Shown here: one piece after another, positions 45,192-58,099 of the stretch
Numbering within the stretch: position 1 is the first letter of the stretch
How the letters are laid out: each line of letters opens with the position of its first letter
From: Bacteroides caecigallinarum
Lineage (GTDB): Bacteria > Bacteroidota > Bacteroidia > Bacteroidales > Bacteroidaceae
Length of the DNA: 63,759 nt
Assembly (NCBI RefSeq): GCF_016901995.1
Contig: NZ_JACJLE010000021.1
Location: forward strand, 1-63,759
Direction of reading: 5' to 3'
Position numbers and translations under genes: made by a program
The notes under the pieces: generated by a model
Databases searched by the model: none
What the model was told of the DNA's origin: nothing
What the model saw: only the letters and a program-made list of their open reading frames with translations

Positions 45192-46751
45192 ATGCAAAAG
45201 ATTATTATTACTGCAATATCATGTGGAGTGTTTGTGCCTTTTGATTTAATGGCAAGTCAGAAGCAGCCTAATATTATAATGTTCCTTGTTGATGATATGG
45301 GATGGCAGGATACATCTGTTCCATTTCATAATAATGAGCAGACCTCATTGAATAAGCGTTTCAATACCCCGAACATGGAGAAGTTGGCCAAGATGGGAGT
45401 GAAATTCACTCAGGCTTATGCTTGTGCTATTTCCTCACCAACCAGATGTAGCCTTATGTCGGGTATGAATGCTTCACGACATCGTGTAACTAACTGGACA
45501 TTGGAATTGAATCAGAAAACAGACCAGAAAAGTAGTGTGATTGAGCTGCCGGAATGGAACTTCAACGGAATTCAGCCTGCAGCAGAAAAGGGTAAAATAA
45601 ATAATGCTACAGCTATAACATCTTTACCGCAGATTCTTAAAGACAATGGCTATAGAACAATACATTGTGGAAAAGCACACTTCGGAGCACGAACAACTCC
45701 TGGTGCTGATCCTTCTAATATGGGATTTGAAGTAAATATTGCAGGAGGAGCTAATGGGGCACCAGGAAGTTATCTTGGTACTAAGAATTTTGGCGAAGGA
45801 ACTCGTTTTGCTGTTCATGGACTTGAAAAATATCATGGACAGGATATATTTTTGACTGAAGCTCTAACTATTGAGGCTATCAGAGAAATGAAAGAGTCTG
45901 TAAAGATGAATAAACCTTTCTATCTTTATATGTCACATTATGCAGTTCATAGTCCGTATGACGAAGATAAACGTTTTACCGGGAAGTACAGAGGTAAATA
46001 TGATGAACAGCTGAAATCAGCGATGAATGAAAATGAGTCCAGATATGCTGCACTGGTCGAAGGTATGGATAAGAGTCTTGGTGATATTATGGATTATCTT
46101 GAACAAAATCCAGAAGTAGCTGCAAATACAATTCTGCTATTTATGTCTGACAATGGTGGGCAGGGACTTAATAATGTACGTCAAGGAATTGCCAATCGGG
46201 ACCAAAATTATCCAGCACGTGGAGGCAAGGGCTCTGCTTTTATGGGAGGAGTCAGGGAACCAATGATGGTATATTGGCCTGGAGTGACGAAACCGGATAC
46301 GGAATGTGATCAGAAAGTCATCATAGAGGACTTCTTTCCAACTATTCTTGAAATGGCTGGAGTAAGGAAGTATGAAACAATACAGAGAATAGACGGAAAG
46401 AGTTTTGTGAAGTCTTTGAAGAAAGGAAAAGTTACAGATAAAGATAAGGCTGTGGTATGGCATTTCCCGAACCTGTGGGGTGAAACTCAAAATAAAGAAG
46501 AGGGATATGGAGCATATTCGGCTATTTTAAAAGGTGATTATCACCTTATATATACATGGGAAACAGGAGTATTGCGTCTGTTTAACATTAAAGATGATAT
46601 AGGTGAACAGAATGATTTGGCTGTAAAGATGCCAAATAAAGTAAAAGAACTTGCTGCAGAATTATCTGATTATCTTAGAGAGAGAGACGCACAGAGACCG
46701 TCAATGAAAACTACGGGAAAGATTATTCCATTCCCTGATGAGATTTTGTAA
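45192..46751 (+). CDS. Sulfatase (S1 family, serine type), first of pair
   Basis: S1 sulfatases hydrolyse sulfate esters with a formylglycine made from Cys or Ser. The 519-residue protein has a signal peptide, the metal-binding DDMGWQD after residue 33, the maturation motif S81-S-P-T-R85 in the serine form, GYRTIHCGKAHFG, and LFMSDNGGQG with the metal-binding Asp-Asn. The style of the N-terminal region resembles galactose-sulfate-active S1 subfamilies of gut Bacteroides, but this is inference. It is 18 bp after the GH29 gene. It needs the anaerobic maturase encoded at 58245 or a similar enzyme to become active. Confidence 0.94.
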   Translation: MQKIIITAISCGVFVPFDLMASQKQPNIIMFLVDDMGWQDTSVPFHNNEQTSLNKRFNTPNMEKLAKMGVKFTQAYACAISSPTRCSLMSGMNASRHRVTNWTLELNQKTDQKSSVIELPEWNFNGIQPAAEKGKINNATAITSLPQILKDNGYRTIHCGKAHFGARTTPGADPSNMGFEVNIAGGANGAPGSYLGTKNFGEGTRFAVHGLEKYHGQDIFLTEALTIEAIREMKESVKMNKPFYLYMSHYAVHSPYDEDKRFTGKYRGKYDEQLKSAMNENESRYAALVEGMDKSLGDIMDYLEQNPEVAANTILLFMSDNGGQGLNNVRQGIANRDQNYPARGGKGSAFMGGVREPMMVYWPGVTKPDTECDQKVIIEDFFPTILEMAGVRKYETIQRIDGKSFVKSLKKGKVTDKDKAVVWHFPNLWGETQNKEEGYGAYSAILKGDYHLIYTWETGVLRLFNIKDDIGEQNDLAVKMPNKVKELAAELSDYLRERDAQRPSMKTTGKIIPFPDEIL

Positions 46752-46797
46752 TTCACAGCTAATTTATAATTCTTAATTTTTAATTATTAATAATATC

Positions 46798-48381
46798 ATG
46801 AAAATCATGTATAATAGATTGCCGGTTTATATTGCAGGCACAGCAGCTGTAGTAGCGGCAACTTCATGTTCCGAAGAAAAAAAAGAAAAGGAACAACAGT
46901 ATAACATTGTATATATAATGACTGACGATCATACATCGCAGATGATGAGCTGTTATGACAATCGTTTTGTGGAAACTCCCAATCTTGACCGTATTGCGGC
47001 AGACGGCGTGAAGTTTACAAATAGTTTTGTTGCCAATTCACTCAGTGGACCGAGCCGTGCATGTATGTTTACAGGAAAGCATAGTCATGCAAACGGATTT
47101 TATGATAATACAACATGTGTTTTCGACGGTTCACAGCAGACGATGCCAAAATTGCTTCAAAAAGCGGGCTATCAAACTGCAATCATAGGTAAATGGCACC
47201 TTGAAAGTTTGCCAACAGGCTTTGACTATTGGGAAATACTTCCCGGACAAGGCGACTACTATAATCCTCGCTTTATAGAGATGAATAACGATACTATTGT
47301 CGAGAAAGGTTATCTGACCAATATTATTACAGAAAAGAGTATTAATTGGTTGGAAAATCAAAGAGATAAGAATAAACCTTTCTGTCTGTTTGTTCATCAT
47401 AAGGCTTGTCATCGCAACTGGTTGCCTGAATTGAAATATCTGTCTTTATATGAAGACAAGACTTTTGAGATGCCTGATAATTTCTATGACGATTATGAAG
47501 GTCGTGAAGCTGCAAAAACTCAGGAAATGAGCATCCTTAAGGATATGGATATCATGTATGACACAAAGATGTATAGAGCCGATAAAGATAGCCGTCTGAA
47601 GTCAACATACGAGGCTATGATTAACAGGCTTGATCCTGACGACCGCAAGGTTTATGAAGATTTCTATCAGCCTATCATTGATGAGTTCTATAAAAAGAAT
47701 CCAAAGGGAAAAGAACTTGCAGAATGGAAATATCAGAGATATATGCGCGATTATGCAAAGGTGCTGAAATCTTTCGATGACAATGTTGGACAGTTGCTTG
47801 ATTATTTGGAACAAAAAGGATTGATGAAGAACACTCTTATAGTTTATACTTCAGACCAGGGATTCTATATGGGAGAGCATGGTTGGTTCGATAAACGTTT
47901 TATGTACGAAGAATCTATGCGTACCCCACTTGTAATGCGTATCCCGGATGATTTCAAGACTAAAGCAAAAGGAGAAATACCTCAGATGGTACAGAATATA
48001 GACCATGCCGCAACATTCCTTGATTTGGCGGGTGCTGAGATACCGGAAGATATACAAGGTGTATCGCTACTTCCTTTATTAAAAGGTGATAAACCAGCCG
48101 ACTGGCGAAAGTCTCTTTACTATCATTTTTATGAGTACCCTGCTGAACATATGGTAAAACGTCATTATGGTGTTCGTACGGAGAGATACAAGCTTATTCA
48201 TTTTTATAATGATATTGATTCTTGGGAACTTTATGATTTACAGGAAGATCCAAAGGAAATGAATAATCTTTACGGTAAGGAAGGTTATGAACAGATTACT
48301 GAAGACATGATGAAGGAACTCAGAAAACTTCAGGCTCAGTATAAAGACCCTATTGAAGAGAAATTAAAGGAAAATAAATAG
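46798..48381 (+). CDS. Sulfatase (S1 family, serine type), second of pair, lipoprotein
   Basis: The 527-residue lipoprotein (lipobox VVAATSCSEE) has TDDHTSQMMSC near residue 42, the serine maturation motif S83-G-P-S-R87, GYQTAIIGKWHLES, and YTSDQGFYMGEHGWFDKRF, the pattern of the glucosamine-6-sulfatase-like branch. I infer action on 6-sulfated GlcNAc, which would unblock GH20. It follows the first sulfatase by 46 bp. The two sulfatases are only distantly alike, so they should remove different sulfate positions. Confidence 0.93.
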   Translation: MKIMYNRLPVYIAGTAAVVAATSCSEEKKEKEQQYNIVYIMTDDHTSQMMSCYDNRFVETPNLDRIAADGVKFTNSFVANSLSGPSRACMFTGKHSHANGFYDNTTCVFDGSQQTMPKLLQKAGYQTAIIGKWHLESLPTGFDYWEILPGQGDYYNPRFIEMNNDTIVEKGYLTNIITEKSINWLENQRDKNKPFCLFVHHKACHRNWLPELKYLSLYEDKTFEMPDNFYDDYEGREAAKTQEMSILKDMDIMYDTKMYRADKDSRLKSTYEAMINRLDPDDRKVYEDFYQPIIDEFYKKNPKGKELAEWKYQRYMRDYAKVLKSFDDNVGQLLDYLEQKGLMKNTLIVYTSDQGFYMGEHGWFDKRFMYEESMRTPLVMRIPDDFKTKAKGEIPQMVQNIDHAATFLDLAGAEIPEDIQGVSLLPLLKGDKPADWRKSLYYHFYEYPAEHMVKRHYGVRTERYKLIHFYNDIDSWELYDLQEDPKEMNNLYGKEGYEQITEDMMKELRKLQAQYKDPIEEKLKENK

Positions 48382-48406
48382 ATTTAATTATTAAAATAAG
48401 AAGTGA

Positions 48407-48427
48407 CAAAGTTCGGTGGGAACTTTG
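48407..48427 (+). other. Short hairpin between sulfatase and GH2 genes
   Basis: CAAAGTTC and GAACTTTG form a perfect 8-bp stem with a 5-base loop, followed by CCATTTCTTT. It resembles a weak terminator or processing site inside the operon. Confidence 0.45.
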
Positions 48428-48447
48428 CCATTTCTTTAATATATTAA

Positions 48448-52053
<3,606 letters not shown>

Positions 52054-52062
52054 TAAAATCAG

Positions 52063-52100
52063 AAAATGCCACAAACTGACAATCGGTTTGTGGCATTTTT
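52063..52100. terminator. Bidirectional terminator at the PUL end
   Basis: AAAATGCCACAAAC pairs with GTTTGTGGCATTTTT around a 9-base loop, between GH2 and the convergent oxidoreductase gene. Confidence 0.9.
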
Positions 52101-52103
52101 ATA

Positions 52104-53081
52104 TTAATCACAAGGGTATTTCACTCCCCATTCTTTTCGCAGTGCATCCATCTGATGCATTATTCTTATAGTTTCCTTGTGTGGCATATAAGGCGATTCT
52201 TTCCATCCTTTTTCGATAGCCTCGATGGAAGCTCTTACCTGATATTCAAAACCTGTAATCTGTTCAGGTGCCTTGTATTCAGCTTTCAACTTATAGTCCT
52301 TGCCGAAAATTTTTATACATTCAGGATTGTTGATATTTTCTATTACCATGAAGCCATTGTCCCCCGAGATAACCCCCATTCTGTCTGTCTGGGCATAAAC
52401 GGATGATTGCAGAGATGCCATCTTGCCATCGTTATAGAACAGAGTGATATTTTCCTGTCCGTCAACTCCGGTGTCGGTCAACTGGCATGCTGAATGTACT
52501 TCCTTTATATTGCTCCCGAAAGCCATTGCGGCAAAATTCAGAGTATAAACACCTATATCAAGCAGTGCACCCCCTGCAAGTTCAGGTCTGGCAATCCTTT
52601 CTTTACCTGCAATTACATATCCAAGATTGGCTGATAGGGTATAAGGCTTTCCGATAACTCCCTCGTCCAGCAGTTCCTTCATTTTCACGGACAATGGCAT
52701 GTAGCGTGTCCAGATGGCTTCAGTTATGAATACGTTCTTTTCTTCTGCCAGACGTATAAGTTCTTCTGCCTGACGTGCATTGGCTGTAAATGATTTTTCA
52801 CACAATACAGGCTTGCCGTTCAGAATACACAGACGTGCATGTTCGTAATGGTGTGAGTGCGGTGTAGCTATATAAACCAAATCGATTTCACTGTCGGCAA
52901 CCAATTCCTCATAACTACCGTAAGCCTTGCCGAAATTCCATTTTGAGGCAAAAGCTTGTGCCTTTTCAATACTTCTTGATGCTACGGCGTAGCTTTCGGT
53001 TTCCTGCATTTCATTGATGGTGGCAGCCATCTTCTCGGCTATATGTCCGCAACCGATTATACCTATCTTATATTTTTTCAT
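52104..53081 (-). CDS. Gfo/Idh/MocA family NAD(P)-dependent oxidoreductase
   Basis: The 325-residue protein has the Rossmann motif GIIGCGHIAEKMA at residues 7-19, the AVASRS strand end, VYIATPHSHHYEHA, and the family signature LCEKSFTANARQAEEL with the EKP-like Lys. The second alpha/beta domain has the GGALLDIGVYTLNFA motif that lines the active site. Length and motifs match dihydrodiol-dehydrogenase-like members. The substrate, probably a sugar or inositol derivative, cannot be told. It is divergent from priA and convergent with the PUL. Confidence 0.9.
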   Translation of the reverse strand: MKKYKIGIIGCGHIAEKMAATINEMQETESYAVASRSIEKAQAFASKWNFGKAYGSYEELVADSEIDLVYIATPHSHHYEHARLCILNGKPVLCEKSFTANARQAEELIRLAEEKNVFITEAIWTRYMPLSVKMKELLDEGVIGKPYTLSANLGYVIAGKERIARPELAGGALLDIGVYTLNFAAMAFGSNIKEVHSACQLTDTGVDGQENITLFYNDGKMASLQSSVYAQTDRMGVISGDNGFMVIENINNPECIKIFGKDYKLKAEYKAPEQITGFEYQVRASIEAIEKGWKESPYMPHKETIRIMHQMDALRKEWGVKYPCD

Positions 53082-53102
53082 TATTTATAGATTTAGTTTT
53101 TG

Positions 53103-53110
53103 CAAAGCTA
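53103..53110 (-). promoter_or_regulatory. -7 promoter element of the oxidoreductase gene
   Basis: CAAAGCTA on the plus strand is TAGCTTTG on the minus strand, matching TAnnTTTG, about 22 bases before the gene start. Confidence 0.6.
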
Positions 53111-53154
53111 TAAAAGTTTGGGAATATTTAGAGACAACGGCATGTCCTTTTTTG

Positions 53155-53162
53155 TACCTTTG
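53155..53162 (+). promoter_or_regulatory. -7 promoter element of priA (near-leaderless)
   Basis: TACCTTTG matches TAnnTTTG and ends 4 bases before the ATG at 53167, so the transcript should start at or very near the start codon. Confidence 0.6.
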
Positions 53163-53166
53163 CGGT

Positions 53167-55629
53167 ATGAAAAAGTTCGTCGATGTCATAGTGCCGCTTC
53201 CCATTGCAAATACGTTTACATACTCTTTACCTGAGTCGCTTGAGGAACAGGTAGAGACAGGATGTCGTGTAGTAGTTCCTTTCGGAGTCAAGAAGTATTA
53301 TACTGCCATCGTAGTGAAAATACATTATTCTGCACCTGAGGATTACGAGACAAAAGATATTTCCGAGGTACTTGACAAGACACCTGTAATGCTGGAGCGC
53401 CAGTTGGCCTTCTGGAAATGGGTGGCAGAATATTATCTGTGTACGCTTGGCGATGTCTATAAGGCCGCTCTTCCTTCAGGCTTGAAGCTTGAGAGTGAAA
53501 CAGTGGTGGAATATAATCCTGATTTCGTGGCGGATGAACCTCTTTCACCTAAGGAACAGCGCATACTTGATATTCTGAGTGTTGACACAGAGCAGTGTAT
53601 AACACAGATAGAGCGTGCCGGAAATTTCAGGAATATACTGCCGGCAATAAAATCGCTGATGGAGAAAGATGCTATCCGTGTGAAGGAAGAACTGAAACGT
53701 AACTATAAACCGAAGACAGAAGTCCGTGTACGCTTGCAGGACAGCATGCGCGATGAGGCTGTTCTTCAGAAGCAGTTTGATCTTCTGGCCCGTGCTCCTA
53801 AGCAACTTGCTCTGCTGATGAAGTATATAGAGTTATCTGGCTGGATGCAGGAAGGAAAACTTCTGACCGAAGTCTCAAAGAAGACACTCCTGGAAGCTTC
53901 CGGTGCATCGGCATCTATTCTGAACGGTCTTATCGACAAACATATTTTTGAAACCTATAACTACGAGATAGGACGTCTTACTGCCGGAAAGACAGAGACA
54001 GTTCCTTTGAATCCGCTTAATGAAATCCAGCAAAATGCTTTCCGCTCAATAATGTCTTCATTCCATCAGAAAAATATCTGTCTTCTTCATGGAGTTACAG
54101 CCAGCGGGAAGACAGAGGTATATATACATCTGATAGAAGAAGTAATCAAGGCAGGAAAGCAGGTGCTTTATCTCCTTCCTGAGATTGCTCTCACCACGCA
54201 GATAACCGAACGGTTGAAGAGAATCTTCGGTTCACGTCTTGGAGTATATCATTCAAAATTTCCCGATGCAGAACGTGTGGAGATATGGCAGAAACAGCTT
54301 ACTGAAAATGACTATGATGTGATACTCGGTGTACGCTCGTCAGTCTTTCTTCCTTTCCGCAGACTCGGACTGGTGATAGTAGATGAGGAACACGAAACAT
54401 CGTATAAACAGCAGGATCCGGCTCCACGCTATCATGCCCGGAGTGCGGCAATAATGCTTGCATCACTATATGGTGCTAAAACTCTTCTCGGTACTGCTAC
54501 ACCTAGTATGGAGTCATATTATAATGCTACTCATGGAAAGTATTCTCTGGTAGAAATGAAGGAAAGATACCAGCAGATACAGTTGCCGGAAATAGAGGTC
54601 GTTGATATAAAGGAACTGGCGCGTAAAAGGCGTATGTCGGGGCATTTTTCTCCTTTTCTTTTGCAGAAGATGAGAGAAGCACTGGAGAATAAGGAACAGA
54701 TTATCCTTTTCCAGAACCGTCGCGGTTTTGCGCCTATGATAGAGTGCCGTACTTGCGGATGGGTGCCGAAATGCAAGAACTGTGACGTGAGTCTTACTTA
54801 TCATAAAGGACTCAATCAGCTGACGTGTCATTATTGCGGATATACATACAGTGTACCCAAGTCATGTCCGGCTTGTGGAGGAGTGGAACTTGTGAACCGC
54901 GGCTTCGGAACAGAAAAGGTAGAGGACGATATAAAACAGATATTCCCCGATGCTGCTGTGGCACGTATGGATATGGATACCACCCGCACACGTACTGCTT
55001 ACGAGAGGATTATCAACGATTTTCAGGATGGAAAGACAGATATACTTATCGGTACGCAGATGGTTTCCAAGGGACTGGATTTCGACAGGGTGAGTGTAGT
55101 AGGTATTCTGAATGCCGATTCCATGCTCAACTATCCCGACTTCCGTTCGTACGAGAGAGCATTCCAGCTTATGGCTCAGGTGTCTGGTAGGGCAGGCCGT
55201 AAGAACAAACGCGGTCTGGTGGTACTTCAGACCAAATCGCCTGACATACCGCTCATACATCAGGTAGTTACCAATGATTACAATGCGCTATATGATGAAC
55301 AGTGTGCCGAACGAAGTATGTTCCGTTATCCTCCGTTCTACAGATTGATATACGTATATCTCAAGCATCGTAAGGAAGATGTCCTGGAACAGGCTGCCGA
55401 CTGTATGGCGTCCTATCTGAGAAATGGACTAGGTGACAGAATCCTTGGTCCTGACCGTCCTCCGGTGGGAAGAATACAGACACTGTTTATCAAGAAGATA
55501 GTTATAAAAGTTGAACAGCAGGCATCAATGTCGAAGATACGTACATACCTCCAGCAGGTGCAAAGGGCTATAATGGAAGATGAGCGTTTCAAGTCGTTGA
55601 TGGTGTATTATGATGTAGATCCGTATTAA
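53167..55629 (+). CDS. priA: Primosomal replication protein N' (helicase PriA)
   Basis: PriA restarts stalled replication forks. The 820-residue protein has the N-terminal 3'-DNA-binding domain (VDVIVPLPIANTFTYSLPE). The helicase core has Walker A GVTASGKTEV and the DEEH box (VDEEHE). The zinc-binding insert is CRTCGWVPKCKNCD and CHYCGYTY/CPACGG, with helicase motifs QMVSKGLDFD and QVSGRAGRKNKRG after it. The longer frame from 53014 would overlap the divergent gene and lacks family similarity, so ATG 53167 is used. It is the first gene before the PHP and phosphatase genes. Confidence 0.96.
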   Translation: MKKFVDVIVPLPIANTFTYSLPESLEEQVETGCRVVVPFGVKKYYTAIVVKIHYSAPEDYETKDISEVLDKTPVMLERQLAFWKWVAEYYLCTLGDVYKAALPSGLKLESETVVEYNPDFVADEPLSPKEQRILDILSVDTEQCITQIERAGNFRNILPAIKSLMEKDAIRVKEELKRNYKPKTEVRVRLQDSMRDEAVLQKQFDLLARAPKQLALLMKYIELSGWMQEGKLLTEVSKKTLLEASGASASILNGLIDKHIFETYNYEIGRLTAGKTETVPLNPLNEIQQNAFRSIMSSFHQKNICLLHGVTASGKTEVYIHLIEEVIKAGKQVLYLLPEIALTTQITERLKRIFGSRLGVYHSKFPDAERVEIWQKQLTENDYDVILGVRSSVFLPFRRLGLVIVDEEHETSYKQQDPAPRYHARSAAIMLASLYGAKTLLGTATPSMESYYNATHGKYSLVEMKERYQQIQLPEIEVVDIKELARKRRMSGHFSPFLLQKMREALENKEQIILFQNRRGFAPMIECRTCGWVPKCKNCDVSLTYHKGLNQLTCHYCGYTYSVPKSCPACGGVELVNRGFGTEKVEDDIKQIFPDAAVARMDMDTTRTRTAYERIINDFQDGKTDILIGTQMVSKGLDFDRVSVVGILNADSMLNYPDFRSYERAFQLMAQVSGRAGRKNKRGLVVLQTKSPDIPLIHQVVTNDYNALYDEQCAERSMFRYPPFYRLIYVYLKHRKEDVLEQAADCMASYLRNGLGDRILGPDRPPVGRIQTLFIKKIVIKVEQQASMSKIRTYLQQVQRAIMEDERFKSLMVYYDVDPY

Positions 55630-55767
55630 GTGTTAGTTTTTAAGTTCTTAAGTTTTTAAGTTGGTTGGTGTTTACAAAAAACTTAAGGACTCACAAACTT
55701 ACAAAACCTATCAATCAACTCGTCACTAACTAACAAACTCACAAACTTAAAAACTCACAAACTTACA
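55630..55767. repeat. Low-complexity inverted repeat of AAACTTA/TAAGTTT units
   Basis: The spacer starts with tandem TTTTTAAGTT-like units and ends with tandem AACTCACAAACTTA units that are roughly complementary. The layout is the same as the octamer repeats at 2-7 kb but built from another unit. It fills the whole gap between priA and the PHP gene. Confidence 0.7.
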
Positions 55768-56478
55768 ATGAACATTGAATTAGACGTACATACCCATACC
55801 ATAGCCAGCGGACATGCCTTCAGTACATTGCAGGAAATGGCACAGGCGGCTGCAGCAAAGGGATTGAAACTATTGGGAATAACAGAACATTCATCCGGTA
55901 TTCCCGGAACATGTGATCCTATTTATTTCCGAAACCTGCATGTAGTGCCAAGACAGATGTACGGCATAGAACTTCTTTTGGGCGCGGAGATAAATATAAC
56001 CGATTTCGACGGTAATATAGACATGGATGAGTTTTATCTCCGTATGTTGGATATTCGTATTGCGGGAATACACTCGCTATGTTATACCCACGGAACTAAG
56101 GAGCAGAACACTCATGGCATGGTTAATGTGATTTCAAATCCATACATCAATATCATAAGTCATCCGGGAGACGGAACTGCAAGTCTTGATTTTGAACCTC
56201 TCGTTTTGGCATCGAAAGAACATCACACACTTCTGGAGATAAACAACAGTTCATTGAAACCGTGCCGTAACAAGCCGGAAGCGAGAGGCAATAATCTTGA
56301 GATTCTGCGATTGTGCAAGAAATACGAAGTTCCTGTCATCCTTGGAAGCGATGCACATATTTCTTTCGATATAGCTGAGTATGGCTATGCCATGCAACTG
56401 TTGGCAGAGACAGAATTCCCTGAAGGACTGATAATGAACACTGATGTAGAACGATTTAAACAGTATATAGGAAAATGA
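55768..56478 (+). CDS. PHP domain phosphoesterase (YcdX-like)
   Basis: The 236-residue protein has the PHP metal-binding motifs DVHTHT at residues 6-11, GITEHSSG, LLGAEINI, HPGDG and LGSDAH near the C-terminus, in the order of YcdX-type trinuclear-zinc phosphatases. It probably hydrolyses a small phosphate ester; the substrate is unknown. Its stop overlaps the start of the phosphatase gene by 4 bp (ATGA), so the two are translationally coupled. Confidence 0.9.
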   Translation: MNIELDVHTHTIASGHAFSTLQEMAQAAAAKGLKLLGITEHSSGIPGTCDPIYFRNLHVVPRQMYGIELLLGAEINITDFDGNIDMDEFYLRMLDIRIAGIHSLCYTHGTKEQNTHGMVNVISNPYINIISHPGDGTASLDFEPLVLASKEHHTLLEINNSSLKPCRNKPEARGNNLEILRLCKKYEVPVILGSDAHISFDIAEYGYAMQLLAETEFPEGLIMNTDVERFKQYIGK

Positions 56479-56966
56479 AAATACTATTTGTATGCCTCGG
56501 TAATATATGCCGTTCTGCTACAGCAGACGAAGTTATGCGTACTCTTTTGAGAAAAGAAGGACTTGATAAGGAAGTAGAAGTTGATTCTGCCGGAACAAGT
56601 TCTTATCATCGTGGAGAGTTGCCCGATGAGCGTATGCGCATGCATGCAGCACGAAGGGGTTACCGTCTTACACATCTGTCGCGTCCGGTATGTACAGACG
56701 ATTTTTATAATTTCGATCTCATTCTTGGTATGGACGACCGTAATATAGCAAATCTTCGTGATATGGCTCCGGACATTGAATCGGAAAAGAAGATTGGCCG
56801 TATGACAGACTATTGCCGTACTAAGGTGGTTGATTATGTTCCTGACCCTTACTATGGCGGGGCACAAGGCTTCGAGAATGTATTGGATATACTGGAAGAT
56901 GCGTGTCAGGGGTTGTTGGAGGAAATAAAGGATACTGTCTCAAGAAGTATGTCTGATAATTTGTAA
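56475..56966 (+). CDS. Low-molecular-weight protein-tyrosine phosphatase
   Basis: The 163-residue protein has the P-loop C7-LGNIC-R13 followed by SA, and the general-acid motif VPDPYYGG near residue 116. The overall length is typical for the LMW-PTP family. In Bacteroidetes such enzymes often stand alone and their target is unknown. It is coupled to the PHP phosphoesterase gene. Confidence 0.94.
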   Translation: MKILFVCLGNICRSATADEVMRTLLRKEGLDKEVEVDSAGTSSYHRGELPDERMRMHAARRGYRLTHLSRPVCTDDFYNFDLILGMDDRNIANLRDMAPDIESEKKIGRMTDYCRTKVVDYVPDPYYGGAQGFENVLDILEDACQGLLEEIKDTVSRSMSDNL

Positions 56967-57033
56967 GATAACCGTTCCGACTTTATATCAAACAGTTTAA
57001 GAATAGTATTTAAGCATTTATTAAACTAAACAT

Positions 57034-57064
57034 CCAACTGATGTTTGTGTAAAATGTCAGTTGG
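57034..57064. terminator. Possible terminator between convergent genes
   Basis: CCAACTGA pairs with TCAGTTGG around a 15-base loop. There is only a weak T tract on either strand. Confidence 0.4.
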
Positions 57065-57070
57065 GTACAT

Positions 57071-57715
57071 TTATTCCTTTCGAAGGCAATGTTTTATATA
57101 AACCTCTATTTCTTGTGCTGTTACAGAGTATATAGGAGTAAGTTGCTCAAAATGTGCATCTCTCGTAAATCGTTTACTGTTTGTTAGTATTGCGAGTAAA
57201 TTCTTCGATTTCATTCTATGACCTGAATAATTAAGTGTTAATGCTATCAGTTCAGAAATAGGTATGCCGGTTTTTAGGATAGAATATATATCATAATAAT
57301 CCCGGAAATTACTTCTACGTAGCATTACTTCCATTTTCATGGCACCAATAGATTTTATATCTGCAAGATTGATATTATTCAAACAGTGTACAGGTTTATC
57401 TACAGGAGAGTATTTAGGACATGCGTAAAAAGAAAACTTCACATCATTAAGTATAAATTCCACATGATCGATATCTAATATGTCTCTATGTTGTATGTCG
57501 CCTATATTAGAAAGCTCTTTTTCTATCTGATACCATGCAACTTCCATTTTCTCGTCTTTAGAGTTCCTCCATTTCATAAAATCCAAATCCTCGCTTTGCC
57601 TTGTACCTATTTGTAATGATAAGGCTGTGCCGCCTACTAAAAGAAATGGCTTTATGCATTCGAGTTTGGAAACGGCTTCGAAAACTTGCTGAGTATGTGG
57701 AGCTAACCCTTTCAT
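57071..57715 (-). CDS. AbiEii/AbiGii-type nucleotidyltransferase toxin-like protein
   Basis: The 214-residue protein matches the AbiEii family of nucleotidyltransferases. Some act as toxins in type IV toxin-antitoxin or abortive infection systems and modify tRNA or other RNA. The motif LVGGTALSLQIG with Gly28-Gly29 and the metal pair Asp43/Asp45 in SEDLDFM are present, followed by a helical C-terminal half (RSNFRDYYDIYSI). The start overlaps the stop of the upstream partner by 4 bp, as in toxin-antitoxin operons. Expected order antitoxin then toxin is kept. Confidence 0.88.
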   Translation of the reverse strand: MKGLAPHTQQVFEAVSKLECIKPFLLVGGTALSLQIGTRQSEDLDFMKWRNSKDEKMEVAWYQIEKELSNIGDIQHRDILDIDHVEFILNDVKFSFYACPKYSPVDKPVHCLNNINLADIKSIGAMKMEVMLRRSNFRDYYDIYSILKTGIPISELIALTLNYSGHRMKSKNLLAILTNSKRFTRDAHFEQLTPIYSVTAQEIEVYIKHCLRKE

Positions 57716-58044
57716 GATAACATTTTATTAAAATGACGCGTAGCCATGGATTTTATATAAGTATCCGGTTTTTTTGCTTTAAAATAATACCATGCAAAAA
57801 AGCGGTTGAGGGTATAAAGATATTCTTCGCGTGGAATGAGGTATTCCAGCCATACTTTTTTTATTTTTTTGAAAGGGTATATTATAAATAGCCTGTTGAT
57901 ATCTTCTATATCAAGATGCAATAAAGTTTTTTCAATCAAAATTTCGTCAGAAATATCATTGATTGAATCCGTATTGTATGACCAAAAACAATTCTCTTGT
58001 TTTAGTTTTGTCAATAATTCTTGTTTTATTGCGTCATATGACAT
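57712..58044 (-). CDS. DUF6922-like partner of the AbiEii-type protein (putative antitoxin)
   Basis: The start is set at ATG 58044 (MSYDAIKQELL), giving 110 residues. The frame runs back to 58098, but a strong -7 box lies at 58068-58075, so a start beyond it would not be transcribed. The protein begins with a helix, then FWSYNTD and the pattern EILIEKTLLHLDIEDINRL, which I recognise as the small DUF6922-like family found upstream of AbiEii genes in Bacteroidetes. The C-terminal half (PREEYLYTLNRFFAWYYF) is helical and basic. No HTH is obvious by eye. Operon overlap with the toxin-like gene supports a joint function. Confidence 0.75.
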   Translation of the reverse strand: MSYDAIKQELLTKLKQENCFWSYNTDSINDISDEILIEKTLLHLDIEDINRLFIIYPFKKIKKVWLEYLIPREEYLYTLNRFFAWYYFKAKKPDTYIKSMATRHFNKMLS

Positions 58045-58067
58045 GGCTGGTGTTCTAAGTAATGTTA

Positions 58068-58099
58068 CAAAAATATGCATTATTATTTTTGATTGCAAA
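58068..58099 (-). promoter_or_regulatory. Promoter of the AbiEii-type pair
   Basis: Read on the minus strand: TTTG (58096-58099), a 20-base spacer and TATTTTTG (58068-58075), an almost perfect Bacteroidetes promoter. It fixes the start codon at 58044. Confidence 0.75.

Noticed and set aside
52104..53081. GH109-type Gfo/Idh glycosidase acting with the PUL
   Set aside because: The protein has 325 residues and the ordinary EKS/Gfo motif of dehydrogenases; GH109 enzymes are longer with a different N-terminus. It also has its own promoter and is convergent to the PUL.
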